Source: an uncultured Clostridia bacterium
Lineage (GTDB): Bacteria; Bacillota; Clostridia; TANB77; CAG-508
Assembly (NCBI GenBank): GCA_934122085.1
Contig: CAKOVS010000001.1
Location: forward strand, 174,653 to 238,652
DNA length: 64,000 nt
Reading direction: 5' to 3'
Below are positions 15,697-23,415 of this stretch, piece by piece (positions within the stretch are counted from its first letter, which is position 1; every line of letters begins with the position of its first letter). The notes beneath the pieces are model-generated. The model saw only the letters and a program-made list of their open reading frames with translations, was not told the origin of the DNA and made no database searches. A program made the translations under genes and the position numbers.

Positions 15697-15867
15697 TTAG
15701 TAATTATTGTTATATTCATAACTTCCACATTTTGACTCATCTGATTGCATTGAATTATTATTTGGTATAGGAACTACATTAATTGCATGTAGTGTACAAC
15801 ATTTTGATTTTCTGTCTTGATATGCACAACTTTGAACAGTGCAATTTATTCTTTGATTTTTTTCCAT
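15697..15867 (-). CDS. DUF1540 domain small protein
   Basis: 56 residues, start ATG 15865-15867 with AAAGGAATAG upstream. The sequence has INCTVQSCAYQDRKSKCC near the N-terminus, then AINVVP, and ends with CGSYEYNNNY. The spaced cysteines (C9, C14, C23, C24, C47) and the CGSY ending are the pattern of DUF1540 proteins of clostridia and bacilli, small cysteine-rich proteins of unknown role that probably bind metal. It is immediately upstream of the fba promoter and is likely separately transcribed. Confidence 0.8.
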   Translation of the reverse strand: MEKNQRINCTVQSCAYQDRKSKCCTLHAINVVPIPNNNSMQSDESKCGSYEYNNNY

Positions 15868-16081
15868 GATAATTCTATTCCTTTCTTATTTTCTTGAAAA
15901 CGAATAATACATTCTTTCAAACTATCATTCTAAATAAATCTGTACTGAAAAATCATATACTCTACAATTTTTCATACTAAATAAAAATTAGAACATTTTT
16001 ATTATGCTCTTTTATTATAATTTTATTCTATTGAATATTTTTATTTTTTTATCAAATAATATTTATTGAGAGGATTGTAAT

Positions 16082-16363
16082 ATGAATGCAAAAGTTATTT
16101 TATTTTCAAAAAAAGATGGTGATATAGAAATATTTTTGAATAAGTTTCTAAATAAAAAAATAGAATTAGAAAAATCTAATATTTGGCAAAAAGATTTTTC
16201 TAATCCTATTGAAATTTCCGAAATTGTTGCCGCATTTATCGACAATATTCATTCTTTTAATTTAATTATGTGGATTACCCTTGATAAGAATATTTTTATC
16301 AAAGTTTCACCAGCAAATTCAAATGATATTATAAAATATTTATTTGAAAGATATCCTTATTAG
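16082..16363 (+). CDS. Hypothetical protein, 93 residues
   Basis: Not recognised. A plus-strand reading frame with a fair site (GAGAGGATTGTAAT) before ATG. The sequence begins NAKVILFSKKDGDIEIFLNKFL and contains IWQKDFSNPIEISEIVAAFIDN, then LIMWITLDKNIFIKVS and a Tyr-rich end, reading like a small soluble alpha/beta protein. Its 3' end overlaps the convergent secF-like gene by 35 bases. Preceding 214 bases hold no other gene. Confidence 0.6.
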   Translation: MNAKVILFSKKDGDIEIFLNKFLNKKIELEKSNIWQKDFSNPIEISEIVAAFIDNIHSFNLIMWITLDKNIFIKVSPANSNDIIKYLFERYPY

Positions 16364-16988
16364 TTTTGTCTGCTTGTTTTTCTACTTTTATAACTGTATA
16401 TGTTATAGATACTAAATATACTACTAATACTAATGTTGGTGTATATACTCCTACTGGTATTCTTGTAATTGCTATTAAACTAATTAATAGTATCTCACAA
16501 AGAGCTGGAATAGCTATTGTTTGTAATAAAACATTTAAAATTCCTTTTTCATGATATCTTACAACCATATAAACTAATATTATCACAAATGATAATACAA
16601 ATGGTAAAACATATTTTTTAAACATGTCTCTTATTCTTGTAGCTGGAATATCTTTTATTTCTGTTTTTTCTGCAGTTTGTTCAAATTCATAGTTTTCTTT
16701 AATTTTATTTACTATAGAATCTTTTTGTTCATCAGATATAGATTTGGCTCTTATTGTCACCATATCTTGATATATTTCTATTGTTTGAACCATGTTTTGT
16801 CTTCCAAGTACTTCATTGGCTATACTTTTAATTTTATCAACATCTACTTCACTTGCTACATATATATCTATTTTTTGGCTATCTTGATATCTTAATTGTT
16901 TATTAAAGCCAATTGTAGATGCTACTATAATTCCAGCAATTACTATTATCATTGCTATTGCTAATATAATTACATTTTTCTTTTTCAT
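16329..16988 (-). CDS. SecF-like divergent membrane protein
   Basis: 219 residues from ATG 16986-16988. One N-terminal helix (about 6-26), an external domain (about 35-110: KIDIYVASEVDVDKIKSIANEV, VEIYQDMVTIRAKSIS) and three or four helices in the C-terminal half (about 120-210). Order and content fit a shortened SecF, and it follows a SecD-like gene. The family Asp in the fourth helix is not evident (LVVYLVSITYTVIKVEK). The GxDFxGG-like motif is absent. The AAAGGAGA ribosome site lies beyond a perfect hairpin (16999-17028) that would bring it to 10 bases from this ATG; a TTG at 17000 is a weaker alternative. Confidence 0.6.
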   Translation of the reverse strand: MKKKNVIILAIAMIIVIAGIIVASTIGFNKQLRYQDSQKIDIYVASEVDVDKIKSIANEVLGRQNMVQTIEIYQDMVTIRAKSISDEQKDSIVNKIKENYEFEQTAEKTEIKDIPATRIRDMFKKYVLPFVLSFVIILVYMVVRYHEKGILNVLLQTIAIPALCEILLISLIAITRIPVGVYTPTLVLVVYLVSITYTVIKVEKQADKTNKDIFQINIL

Positions 16989-16998
16989 TTCTTCTAGC

Positions 16999-17028
16999 AA
17001 GTACTAACAAAAATAAATGTTAGTACTT
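16999..17028 (-). promoter_or_regulatory. Hairpin between ribosome site and start of secF-like gene
   Basis: AAGTACTAACA and TGTTAGTACTT form a perfect 11-bp stem with an 8-base loop. The ribosome site AGAAAGGAGA lies directly upstream (17029-17038) and the ATG is exactly 10 bases downstream (16988). Folding would set SD-ATG spacing to about 10. Confidence 0.65.
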
Positions 17029-17047
17029 TCTCCTTTCTAAGATTATA

Positions 17048-18523
17048 TTATTTGTTTTCTTTTAAGTTTAATAATGTTCTTGTTATTGTTGCATTATAAA
17101 TTGCTGTTAAAACTAATCCCCAGAACATTATCATTCCAAAACTACTTAAGCTTTCCCATTTTGATAAACAAAATACTATTGTTAATATTCCAACTGGTAT
17201 TAATTTTAGATATACATTTTTATAAGTTGCTTTTACTGCTTCATTTACTAAATTCATTCTTTTGGTTTTTGATAATATTTCTCTATTTATTATTAAGTTA
17301 ATTATCATAACAACTATTATTGCACTTATTCCTTCTATTGAAATTGCAACATTTGTATATCTTATCAATAATGAAAATATTGATACAAATCCAACAAATG
17401 ATATACTTGCCAATATTCCTGATTTTTTGTATATTACACAATATATTAATAATATTATTACTAATATTGCTATCATTGCTATTGCAAAATAAATAATTTC
17501 TTTTTGTGTTATACTTGAATATTCATATCTATTTGTATCTACTTCATAGTCTGCTGGTAGCTTTCCAGCATTTTCTAGCATTGCTATTTCTGCTGCTTTT
17601 GATATATTATTATTTACTGATGTAGTATTTGATGATGATGATCCTATTTTTACTGTTATTTTTCCTTTTTCTATTTTTGATACATCATATGTTGTATCAT
17701 TTACATATAATTTTGCTGTTTTCTTTGTTGTTTCTGAATTACTTGATGTTTCTTCTGTTGTACTTTGTGTTTTTGTACTTTCTGTATTTTGTTCATCTGT
17801 ACTTGTATTTTCTGTTGTTTCTGTGCTTTCTTCACTTGTTGATTCTGTTTTTGTACTTTCAGATTCACTTGCCTTTTTTGCATTTTCTATTTCTGTTACA
17901 TCTGTTGCTAATAATGCATAATCATTCAATAGTTCATTTAGTTTTGCTTGTCCATCTTTTGTTAGCTCTATTTCTTCATATACTTGATATGCCCCTTTGC
18001 TATCATTTGAATATGAATATTTTGCTCCTTTTATCATCTCATCATTTAAAAGGATATCTTTAGAATCTGTATCTTTTATTGTTATTTTTTGACTCGCATA
18101 TAAATAATATATATACATATCTACATTATCATTTTCTGGTAACTCTACTCTGACTGTTCCATTTTCTTTATTTAATGATATTGTATAATCTTGCGCTCCC
18201 AATGATTGTAATCTTTTTTCCATTATTTTTTTGGCATTTTCATAGTCTTTTTCTGTCAACTCACTTTCTGTTTTTTCTTCTGAACTATCTGTATTCTTCA
18301 TTTCTTCTGATGAATTTTCTTTTGAATTATCACTTGAACTCTCAGCTGAGTCTTCTTTTATTTTTATTTCAACAACTCTTTGACTATTTAGTTCTCTACC
18401 AAATTCATAATTTTTAATTTTATTTTCCATTCTATTTTGTGTTTGAATATATATTCCTCCAAACGAAATTGCTGTTACTAATATTATTGCTAATGTAATT
18501 GTTAATATTTTTACTTTTTTCAT
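17048..18523 (-). CDS. SecD-like divergent export protein
   Basis: 491 residues from ATG 18521-18523 (KKVKILTITLAI), with AAAGGA nine bases upstream; an extension to 18574 lacks a site. One N-terminal helix, then a P1-type external domain with SecD features (YENAKKIMEKRLQSLGAQDYT, RVELPENDN, TKDGQAKLNELL). A low-complexity Ser/Thr/Glu insertion runs from about residue 215 to 270, and another Ser-rich stretch lies at 50-75. Five or so helices occupy about 350-480. The conserved proton-relay Asp of the fourth helix (GMAVDANV in typical SecD) is replaced by VMIINLIIN. It may be a degenerate or repurposed export factor. Paired with the secF-like gene downstream. Confidence 0.65.
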   Translation of the reverse strand: MKKVKILTITLAIILVTAISFGGIYIQTQNRMENKIKNYEFGRELNSQRVVEIKIKEDSAESSSDNSKENSSEEMKNTDSSEEKTESELTEKDYENAKKIMEKRLQSLGAQDYTISLNKENGTVRVELPENDNVDMYIYYLYASQKITIKDTDSKDILLNDEMIKGAKYSYSNDSKGAYQVYEEIELTKDGQAKLNELLNDYALLATDVTEIENAKKASESESTKTESTSEESTETTENTSTDEQNTESTKTQSTTEETSSNSETTKKTAKLYVNDTTYDVSKIEKGKITVKIGSSSSNTTSVNNNISKAAEIAMLENAGKLPADYEVDTNRYEYSSITQKEIIYFAIAMIAILVIILLIYCVIYKKSGILASISFVGFVSIFSLLIRYTNVAISIEGISAIIVVMIINLIINREILSKTKRMNLVNEAVKATYKNVYLKLIPVGILTIVFCLSKWESLSSFGMIMFWGLVLTAIYNATITRTLLNLKENK

Positions 18524-18641
18524 TTTTAGCATTCCTTTCACTCTATTTATAATATTTTTTGTTGCTATGAACATTCTTTATAGATTTTACTTTATTTTTT
18601 TTAAAATATCAACCTTTTTTTGATATTTTTTCGAATATATT

Positions 18642-18974
18642 TTAAATCATTTCTAATCCACCTTTTAATGAATAAATATTAGTGTATCCCATTTTTTTCA
18701 ACATATTGTATGACTTTCTACTTCTTCCTCCATATTGACAATATAAAATTATTTGCTGATTTAATTTTGGCATCTCATTTTTGAATCTTCTTATTTCATA
18801 TTCAGGTATATTTATTGCTCCTGGTAAATGTCCTTCATTAAATTCTTGTGGACTTCTTACATCTACTAAGATTGCACCTTTTGCTACCATGTCTTTTAAT
18901 TCTACAAAATTTATTTCATTTTGCGAATTATTTCTATAATATCCTCTATTTCTATAACATCTTTTACAAAACAT
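18642..18974 (-). CDS. Rhodanese-like domain protein
   Basis: 110 residues: a short cysteine-containing N-terminus (FCKRCYRNRGYYRN) then one rhodanese domain (about 23-110) with VDVRSPQEFNEGHLPGAINIP and active-site loop CQYGGRS (Cys at about 80). Likely sulfur or persulfide carrier; partner unknown. Preceded by ATAGGAGGAATC. uppP ends about 65 bases upstream. Confidence 0.88.
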   Translation of the reverse strand: MFCKRCYRNRGYYRNNSQNEINFVELKDMVAKGAILVDVRSPQEFNEGHLPGAINIPEYEIRRFKNEMPKLNQQIILYCQYGGRSRKSYNMLKKMGYTNIYSLKGGLEMI

Positions 18975-19039
18975 ATTTGATTCCTCCTATATTTTATAGT
19001 ATGAAAAAAGAAGCACTTTTGTGCCTCTTTCATAAAATT

Positions 19040-19837
19040 CTATTTCATAATTGTCATTATAATTACTATTATTCCAAGTATTACTCTATATATAGCAAAT
19101 CCTTTGAAACTTCCTTTTTTCAAGTAGTTTAATAAAAATTTAATTACAATTATTCCTACTAAGAAACTGAATAATACTCCCATAAAGAATGCAAGTGTAA
19201 ATTCAAAGTCTTTTATACTTACAAGTACTGCTGCTAATACTATTGGTGTTGATAATAAAAATGAATATTTTGCTGCACTTTCTCTATCTACTTTTAATGC
19301 TCTTGCAACAGTCATTGTTATACCAGATCTTGATGTTCCTGGGAATGCTGCTGCTATTGCTTGTGATAATCCTATTAAAAATGATTGTTTAAATGTCATA
19401 TCTTCATATTTTGTTTCTGATGGTGCTTTTTTATCAACAATATAAAGTACAATTCCTAATACTATTAATGCAATTGCAATCATTATTGATTCTATGTTAA
19501 ATTTGTCACAAATATATCCTGAGAATTTGTCTAATACTAAACTTAAAATTCCTGTTGGAATTGTTACTGCTACTATGTACCAGAAGATTTTACCTTCTGT
19601 TGATTTTTTCTTTTTTACAACTTGGTCATATCCACCTTTTATTAGACCTAACCAATCTTTGAAGAAAAATAATGTTATTGCTAATAATGTTCCTAAATGT
19701 AATGCTACATCAAAACTTTCTGGAATGTTCCAATTAAACATCCATGGTATTAATTTTAAATGTGCTGAACTTGATACTGGTAATAGTTCTGTTAATCCTT
19801 GAACTATTCCTAAAACTATTGCTTGATATATTTCCAT
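19040..19837 (-). CDS. uppP: Undecaprenyl-diphosphate phosphatase
   Basis: Membrane enzyme (BacA type) regenerating undecaprenyl phosphate, the carrier lipid used for peptidoglycan and for the glycopolymer locus in this window. 265 residues, about eight helices. Signature motifs GIVQGLTELLPVSSSAHL (about 10-27) and PGTSRSGITM (about 165-174) are intact. The AAAGGAG ribosome site is separated from the ATG by a perfect hairpin (19848-19873), as in the secF-like gene. Confidence 0.95.
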   Translation of the reverse strand: MEIYQAIVLGIVQGLTELLPVSSSAHLKLIPWMFNWNIPESFDVALHLGTLLAITLFFFKDWLGLIKGGYDQVVKKKKSTEGKIFWYIVAVTIPTGILSLVLDKFSGYICDKFNIESIMIAIALIVLGIVLYIVDKKAPSETKYEDMTFKQSFLIGLSQAIAAAFPGTSRSGITMTVARALKVDRESAAKYSFLLSTPIVLAAVLVSIKDFEFTLAFFMGVLFSFLVGIIVIKFLLNYLKKGSFKGFAIYRVILGIIVIIMTIMK

Positions 19838-19847
19838 ATTTTTTTAT

Positions 19848-19873
19848 AGTGTTAATCTTTTTAGATTAACACT
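19848..19873 (-). promoter_or_regulatory. Hairpin between ribosome site and start of uppP
   Basis: AGTGTTAATCT and AGATTAACACT form a perfect 11-bp stem with a 4-base loop. AAAGGAG (19874-19880) abuts it upstream, and the ATG at 19837 is exactly 10 bases downstream (ATAAAAAAAT). No T-run follows, so it is not a terminator for dpaA. Confidence 0.7.
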
Positions 19874-19894
19874 CTCCTTTCTTTTGCTTCTTTT

Positions 19895-20773
19895 CTAAAC
19901 TTTGTATATTTCTCTTAATATATTATATATTGTATTTTTTATAAATTCTGCTGATGTTGTTGGTGCTACTTTTCCAGGCAATGATAATGCCCATACTAAT
20001 TTCAAGTTTCTATCCTTAATTGCTTTTTTATCAATGCCTCCCGGATTTGATGCTAAATCTATTAGTAAAGTATCTTTTCTTACATATTCCAATTTCTGCT
20101 CTGTTAAAACTATATGTGGAACTGTATTTATTATTATATCAAAAGTTTTTAAATTTTCACCTAAATTATTGATATTTATTGATTTATGTCCATATGCTTC
20201 TATCCATGCTAAGTCTTCATCTTTTCTTGCTGCACATGTCACTTTTACTGATAATCCTGCAAGTTTTCTTGCTAAAACTTTTCCTATTCTTCCAAATCCT
20301 AATATTAATATCTCACTTCCATGTAAAATTCTATTTGTGTTTTCTATTGCAATTTGAATTGTTCCTTCTGCTGTTGCAATTGTATTTAATACTGCTAATT
20401 CTTCTCTTTTCATTATATCAATAATCTCTATATATTCATCATTGGCCATTTCATATACTTCTGGTAAAATAGCTCCTGCTATAAGAACTTTTGCATTTAT
20501 ATTATGCATCATTTCTCTTATCGTAAGCTCTTTACCACTAAATGGCATATTTATTGTATTACTATTGCTTGAAAATGGTATTGGACCTATTACTATTTCT
20601 ACATTATCAATTGCTTTTCTTATTGTATCACACTGAATAATATTTTTTTGTTTCTTTATCTCTTCTGACTTTTCTAGTCCATATACATATACTTCGTTTC
20701 CATCATTAGCAAGCATTATTGCTAACTTGGCTATTCTTAAGTCTCCACCTATTATAGCTAATTTATTTTTCAT
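19895..20773 (-). CDS. dpaA: Dipicolinate synthase subunit A
   Basis: SpoVFA family: with subunit B it makes dipicolinate, the calcium-chelating spore-core solute, from dihydrodipicolinate in the mother cell. 292 residues with an N-terminal dipicolinate-type domain (KLAIIGGDLRIAKLAIMLA), GPIPFS..NTI (about 63-73) and a second Rossmann domain with ILGFGRIGKVLARKLAGL (about 156-173). GGAGGGATT precedes the ATG. dpaB usually follows directly; here uppP follows instead and no dpaB is seen in the window. Implies a sporulating lineage. Confidence 0.88.
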   Translation of the reverse strand: MKNKLAIIGGDLRIAKLAIMLANDGNEVYVYGLEKSEEIKKQKNIIQCDTIRKAIDNVEIVIGPIPFSSNSNTINMPFSGKELTIREMMHNINAKVLIAGAILPEVYEMANDEYIEIIDIMKREELAVLNTIATAEGTIQIAIENTNRILHGSEILILGFGRIGKVLARKLAGLSVKVTCAARKDEDLAWIEAYGHKSININNLGENLKTFDIIINTVPHIVLTEQKLEYVRKDTLLIDLASNPGGIDKKAIKDRNLKLVWALSLPGKVAPTTSAEFIKNTIYNILREIYKV

Positions 20774-20867
20774 AATCCCTCCAAATTAAACTTATATTAT
20801 TATATAGTATATTTAATTTGAAGTTTTTTATGAATTAATTTATATATTATACTAATAAATCTCTTTG

Positions 20868-21956
20868 TTAAAAACTTTGATCATTTTCTTTTTCAATTTC
20901 TTGAATTTTCAAAATTTTGTTTTTTGGATTCTTTTTTTCAACTTTCAAATCAGCGAAGCCTATTTTCTTTGTTATCTCTACCATTTCTTCTAAATGCTGT
21001 TTAGCAATTAATTCTTTTTTGGTTAAGCTAGATTCTTTTTCTTCTTCAAAATCTAAATTAAATGGTATTGATAATTTTGCTATTATTATAGCAAATGTTG
21101 TATCTTTCCTAATTTTATCAACAATTCTTCTTGGTGAATCTTGTATTGCTACATTTGCATATTGTATTGCTTTTTCTTTATCATTTTGTAATATATAAAT
21201 TTTTGCTAGTTCTAAATATGCATCTGCCCCAAGTTCTTCATCATCAATAATTTGCAACAAGTATTTTTCTGCTTCTTCTAATTCTTTATACATTATTGCA
21301 ATTTCTGCTAAACTATATTTGGTATTACATATTATCGTATTTAATTCCGCTGCTTTTTCATAATATAATTTTGCACTTGCAAAATCATTTAACATTGTAT
21401 AAACAATTCCTAAATTATAATTCAAATCAAAACTTGTTGGATTATATTTTAATGCTTCATTATAATAGTTTGCTGCTTCTTTGTAATTTTCTTTTTCTAT
21501 TAATAAGTCTCCTAATGCTATTGTTGCTTCAGCATAATCTGGCTTTTTTCTTAATAAATTTGTCAATGTATTTATTGCCTCATCTTTTTTATCTAAATCT
21601 GTTAATAATGTTGCCACTTTAAAATATGCTTCATATTCTTGAGGATTAATACTAATTACTTGTGCATATTCATCAACTGCTTTTCTTTGTCCTCCTTCTT
21701 TTTCATATAACATTGCAAGCAATTTATGTCCATTATAACTTTCAGGATTTTTTGTTACTATTTCTATCAACATTTTTTTGGCTTGTTTTGTATTTCCAAA
21801 TATTAAATATAATCTTGCCATATTTATATAAATTATTTCTGAAACATTTTCTCTAACTGTTTTTACTAATATAATTCCTATTGGTACAACTATTGATAAA
21901 AAATATACTATTAATTCAATAAAAATATTTATCTTTTGTGTATCATTATATACCAT
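20868..21956 (-). CDS. Tetratricopeptide repeat membrane protein
   Basis: 362 residues. One N-terminal membrane helix (about 10-30, FIELIVYFLSIVVPIGIILV) and then a series of TPR units from about residue 40 to 275 (NPESYNGHKLLAMLYEK, NPQEYEAYFKVATLL, KPDYAEATIALGDLL, NPTSFDLNYNLGIVY). The tail is charged. Probably a scaffold at the membrane; partner unknown. Its start overlaps the end of a 50-codon membrane peptide gene, so the two are translationally coupled. Confidence 0.8.
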   Translation of the reverse strand: MVYNDTQKINIFIELIVYFLSIVVPIGIILVKTVRENVSEIIYINMARLYLIFGNTKQAKKMLIEIVTKNPESYNGHKLLAMLYEKEGGQRKAVDEYAQVISINPQEYEAYFKVATLLTDLDKKDEAINTLTNLLRKKPDYAEATIALGDLLIEKENYKEAANYYNEALKYNPTSFDLNYNLGIVYTMLNDFASAKLYYEKAAELNTIICNTKYSLAEIAIMYKELEEAEKYLLQIIDDEELGADAYLELAKIYILQNDKEKAIQYANVAIQDSPRRIVDKIRKDTTFAIIIAKLSIPFNLDFEEEKESSLTKKELIAKQHLEEMVEITKKIGFADLKVEKKNPKNKILKIQEIEKENDQSF

Positions 21957-22098
21957 TATAAATTTTATGGCTATTCCGAAATGCCTCTATTGCAAGTATT
22001 GGTACATATTTAGTATCATTTTCTTTTATCAATCTATAAAAAATACACACAAATAAAGCAAATGCTATAATTGAAAATATTAGTGTTTCTATCAACAT
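21946..22098 (-). CDS. Small single-pass membrane protein, 50 residues
   Basis: ATG 22096-22098 is preceded by AAGAGGAG. The protein begins LIETLIFSIIAFALFVCIFY, one hydrophobic helix, followed by a charged tail (RLIKENDTKYVPILAIEAF). It overlaps the TPR gene start by 11 bases, suggesting coupled expression and a shared membrane complex. No family recognised. Confidence 0.65.
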   Translation of the reverse strand: MLIETLIFSIIAFALFVCIFYRLIKENDTKYVPILAIEAFRNSHKIYNGI

Positions 22099-22113
22099 AT
22101 ATTTTTCTCCTCT

Positions 22114-23394
22114 TTAATTAAAATTGCGTTCATGACTAACTGCTTTATAATCATCAATAATTTTTTGTATTATATTTTTTGCTTCTGGTTTTTCTCCTTT
22201 TTCTTCCATTTCAGCTTTTTCTCTGTTATATCTTTCTACTAATGTCATTATATTTTCTCCAGTCTCATCTGAAAGTTCTCCCCATGTCATTTCTAAATTT
22301 GGAATTGGTGTATTGGCATCAATAGCACTCGGGTCTATAGCTTCTCCTTCTTCTTTTTGATCTTCTTCTGCTTTTTCAAAGCCATGTGCAATATCATGAG
22401 CTTTTTTATTTACTCCATCTTGAGTACCTGATGCTTCAAAACTTCTTCTTGTTTCAAGTGTTTCTTGTTTTTCAACACCTTCTCCCTGTGCTCTTACTTG
22501 TCTTGAAACTCTTTCTTGGCATGGCATAACATCAACTGTTTCGACATCTAATTCACCATAATTTTGCGCTTCTAATGTTATTGCAATTTCCTTATCTGTT
22601 CTGTTCGTTCTCAATAATGCATATGGCACTTTTCTTTCTACTTTATCTCCATTTTCACTAATACTTATTATTGAACGGTAATTAGTTCCTGCTGTTTGAA
22701 CACTTTCATTTACCTTCCATTTTTTACTTAATTCACCTTTCTCATTTATTTCTTCTTTTGCTTCTAATACAACAAAACTTCCAAGTGTTGGTGAATATGC
22801 AACAGCATATTCTGAACTATTATTAAATACATTTGGCATTCTTTCTTGTAGATGATTATCTTTAATTCTTCTAAACTTGCTAATTTCTATATCTTTATCA
22901 TCTTTCTTTAAGTCCTCTTCAGCTTTCTTTTCTTCTTGTTCTTCATTTTGAGGTTCTTTTTCACTATCTTGCTCATTATCTTCCTTTTCTCTTTTTTCTT
23001 CTGTAATTCCAAGTAATCTTCCTTTTTCTTTGTCATTTTTTGCAAGAATTGAATCCATATTTAATGTTGAATTTTCAAAGTATTCTCTTAAAGCTTCTAT
23101 TGAATAAATCTTGCCTTCTTTGTCTGCCATCATTTTTTCTTCAATAGTCATTTCTCCTTGTTCATTTTCCTTTGCCCATCTAAAATGGTATTCCATATCT
23201 CCTTCTTTATTTCTTTCTATAGTAATAAATACATCATTAAGAACTAATGGTCCTCTATTGGTATTTAATACAAATTCTTTATAATATCTAGTTTCAATTA
23301 ATTGACCATCTTTTTCTTGAACATTTTGTTTAACACTTTCTGATACATCATTTAATTTTTTTTCAAAATTTAAATCTATTTCGTCTTTTTCCAT
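22114..23394 (-). CDS. Hypothetical acidic protein, 426 residues
   Basis: Not recognised. Start ATG 23392-23394 (MEKDEIDLNFEKK), with AGGAG eight bases upstream; the GTG at 23403 overlaps that site. The N-terminal part (about 30-130) is mixed beta (RYYKEFVLNTNRGPLVLNDVFITIE, YHFRWAKENE), followed by a very acidic low-complexity linker (about 130-180), a beta-rich middle (YAVAYSPTLGSFVVLEAKEEI) and an acidic C-terminus. No signal peptide or membrane helix. It lies 12 bases after rimO and before the small membrane peptide, probably in one operon. Confidence 0.6.
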   Translation of the reverse strand: MEKDEIDLNFEKKLNDVSESVKQNVQEKDGQLIETRYYKEFVLNTNRGPLVLNDVFITIERNKEGDMEYHFRWAKENEQGEMTIEEKMMADKEGKIYSIEALREYFENSTLNMDSILAKNDKEKGRLLGITEEKREKEDNEQDSEKEPQNEEQEEKKAEEDLKKDDKDIEISKFRRIKDNHLQERMPNVFNNSSEYAVAYSPTLGSFVVLEAKEEINEKGELSKKWKVNESVQTAGTNYRSIISISENGDKVERKVPYALLRTNRTDKEIAITLEAQNYGELDVETVDVMPCQERVSRQVRAQGEGVEKQETLETRRSFEASGTQDGVNKKAHDIAHGFEKAEEDQKEEGEAIDPSAIDANTPIPNLEMTWGELSDETGENIMTLVERYNREKAEMEEKGEKPEAKNIIQKIIDDYKAVSHERNFN

Positions 23395-23415
23395 ATAATT
23401 CACTCCTACATTTCA

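Noticed and set aside
17701..17883. Lys/Gln/Val-rich 60-residue frame on the minus strand
   Set aside because: It is the low-complexity insertion of the SecD-like gene read in another frame.
19848..19873. Reading the uppP hairpin as a terminator for dpaA
   Set aside because: No T-run follows the stem on the minus strand, and it sits exactly between ribosome site and start codon of uppP.
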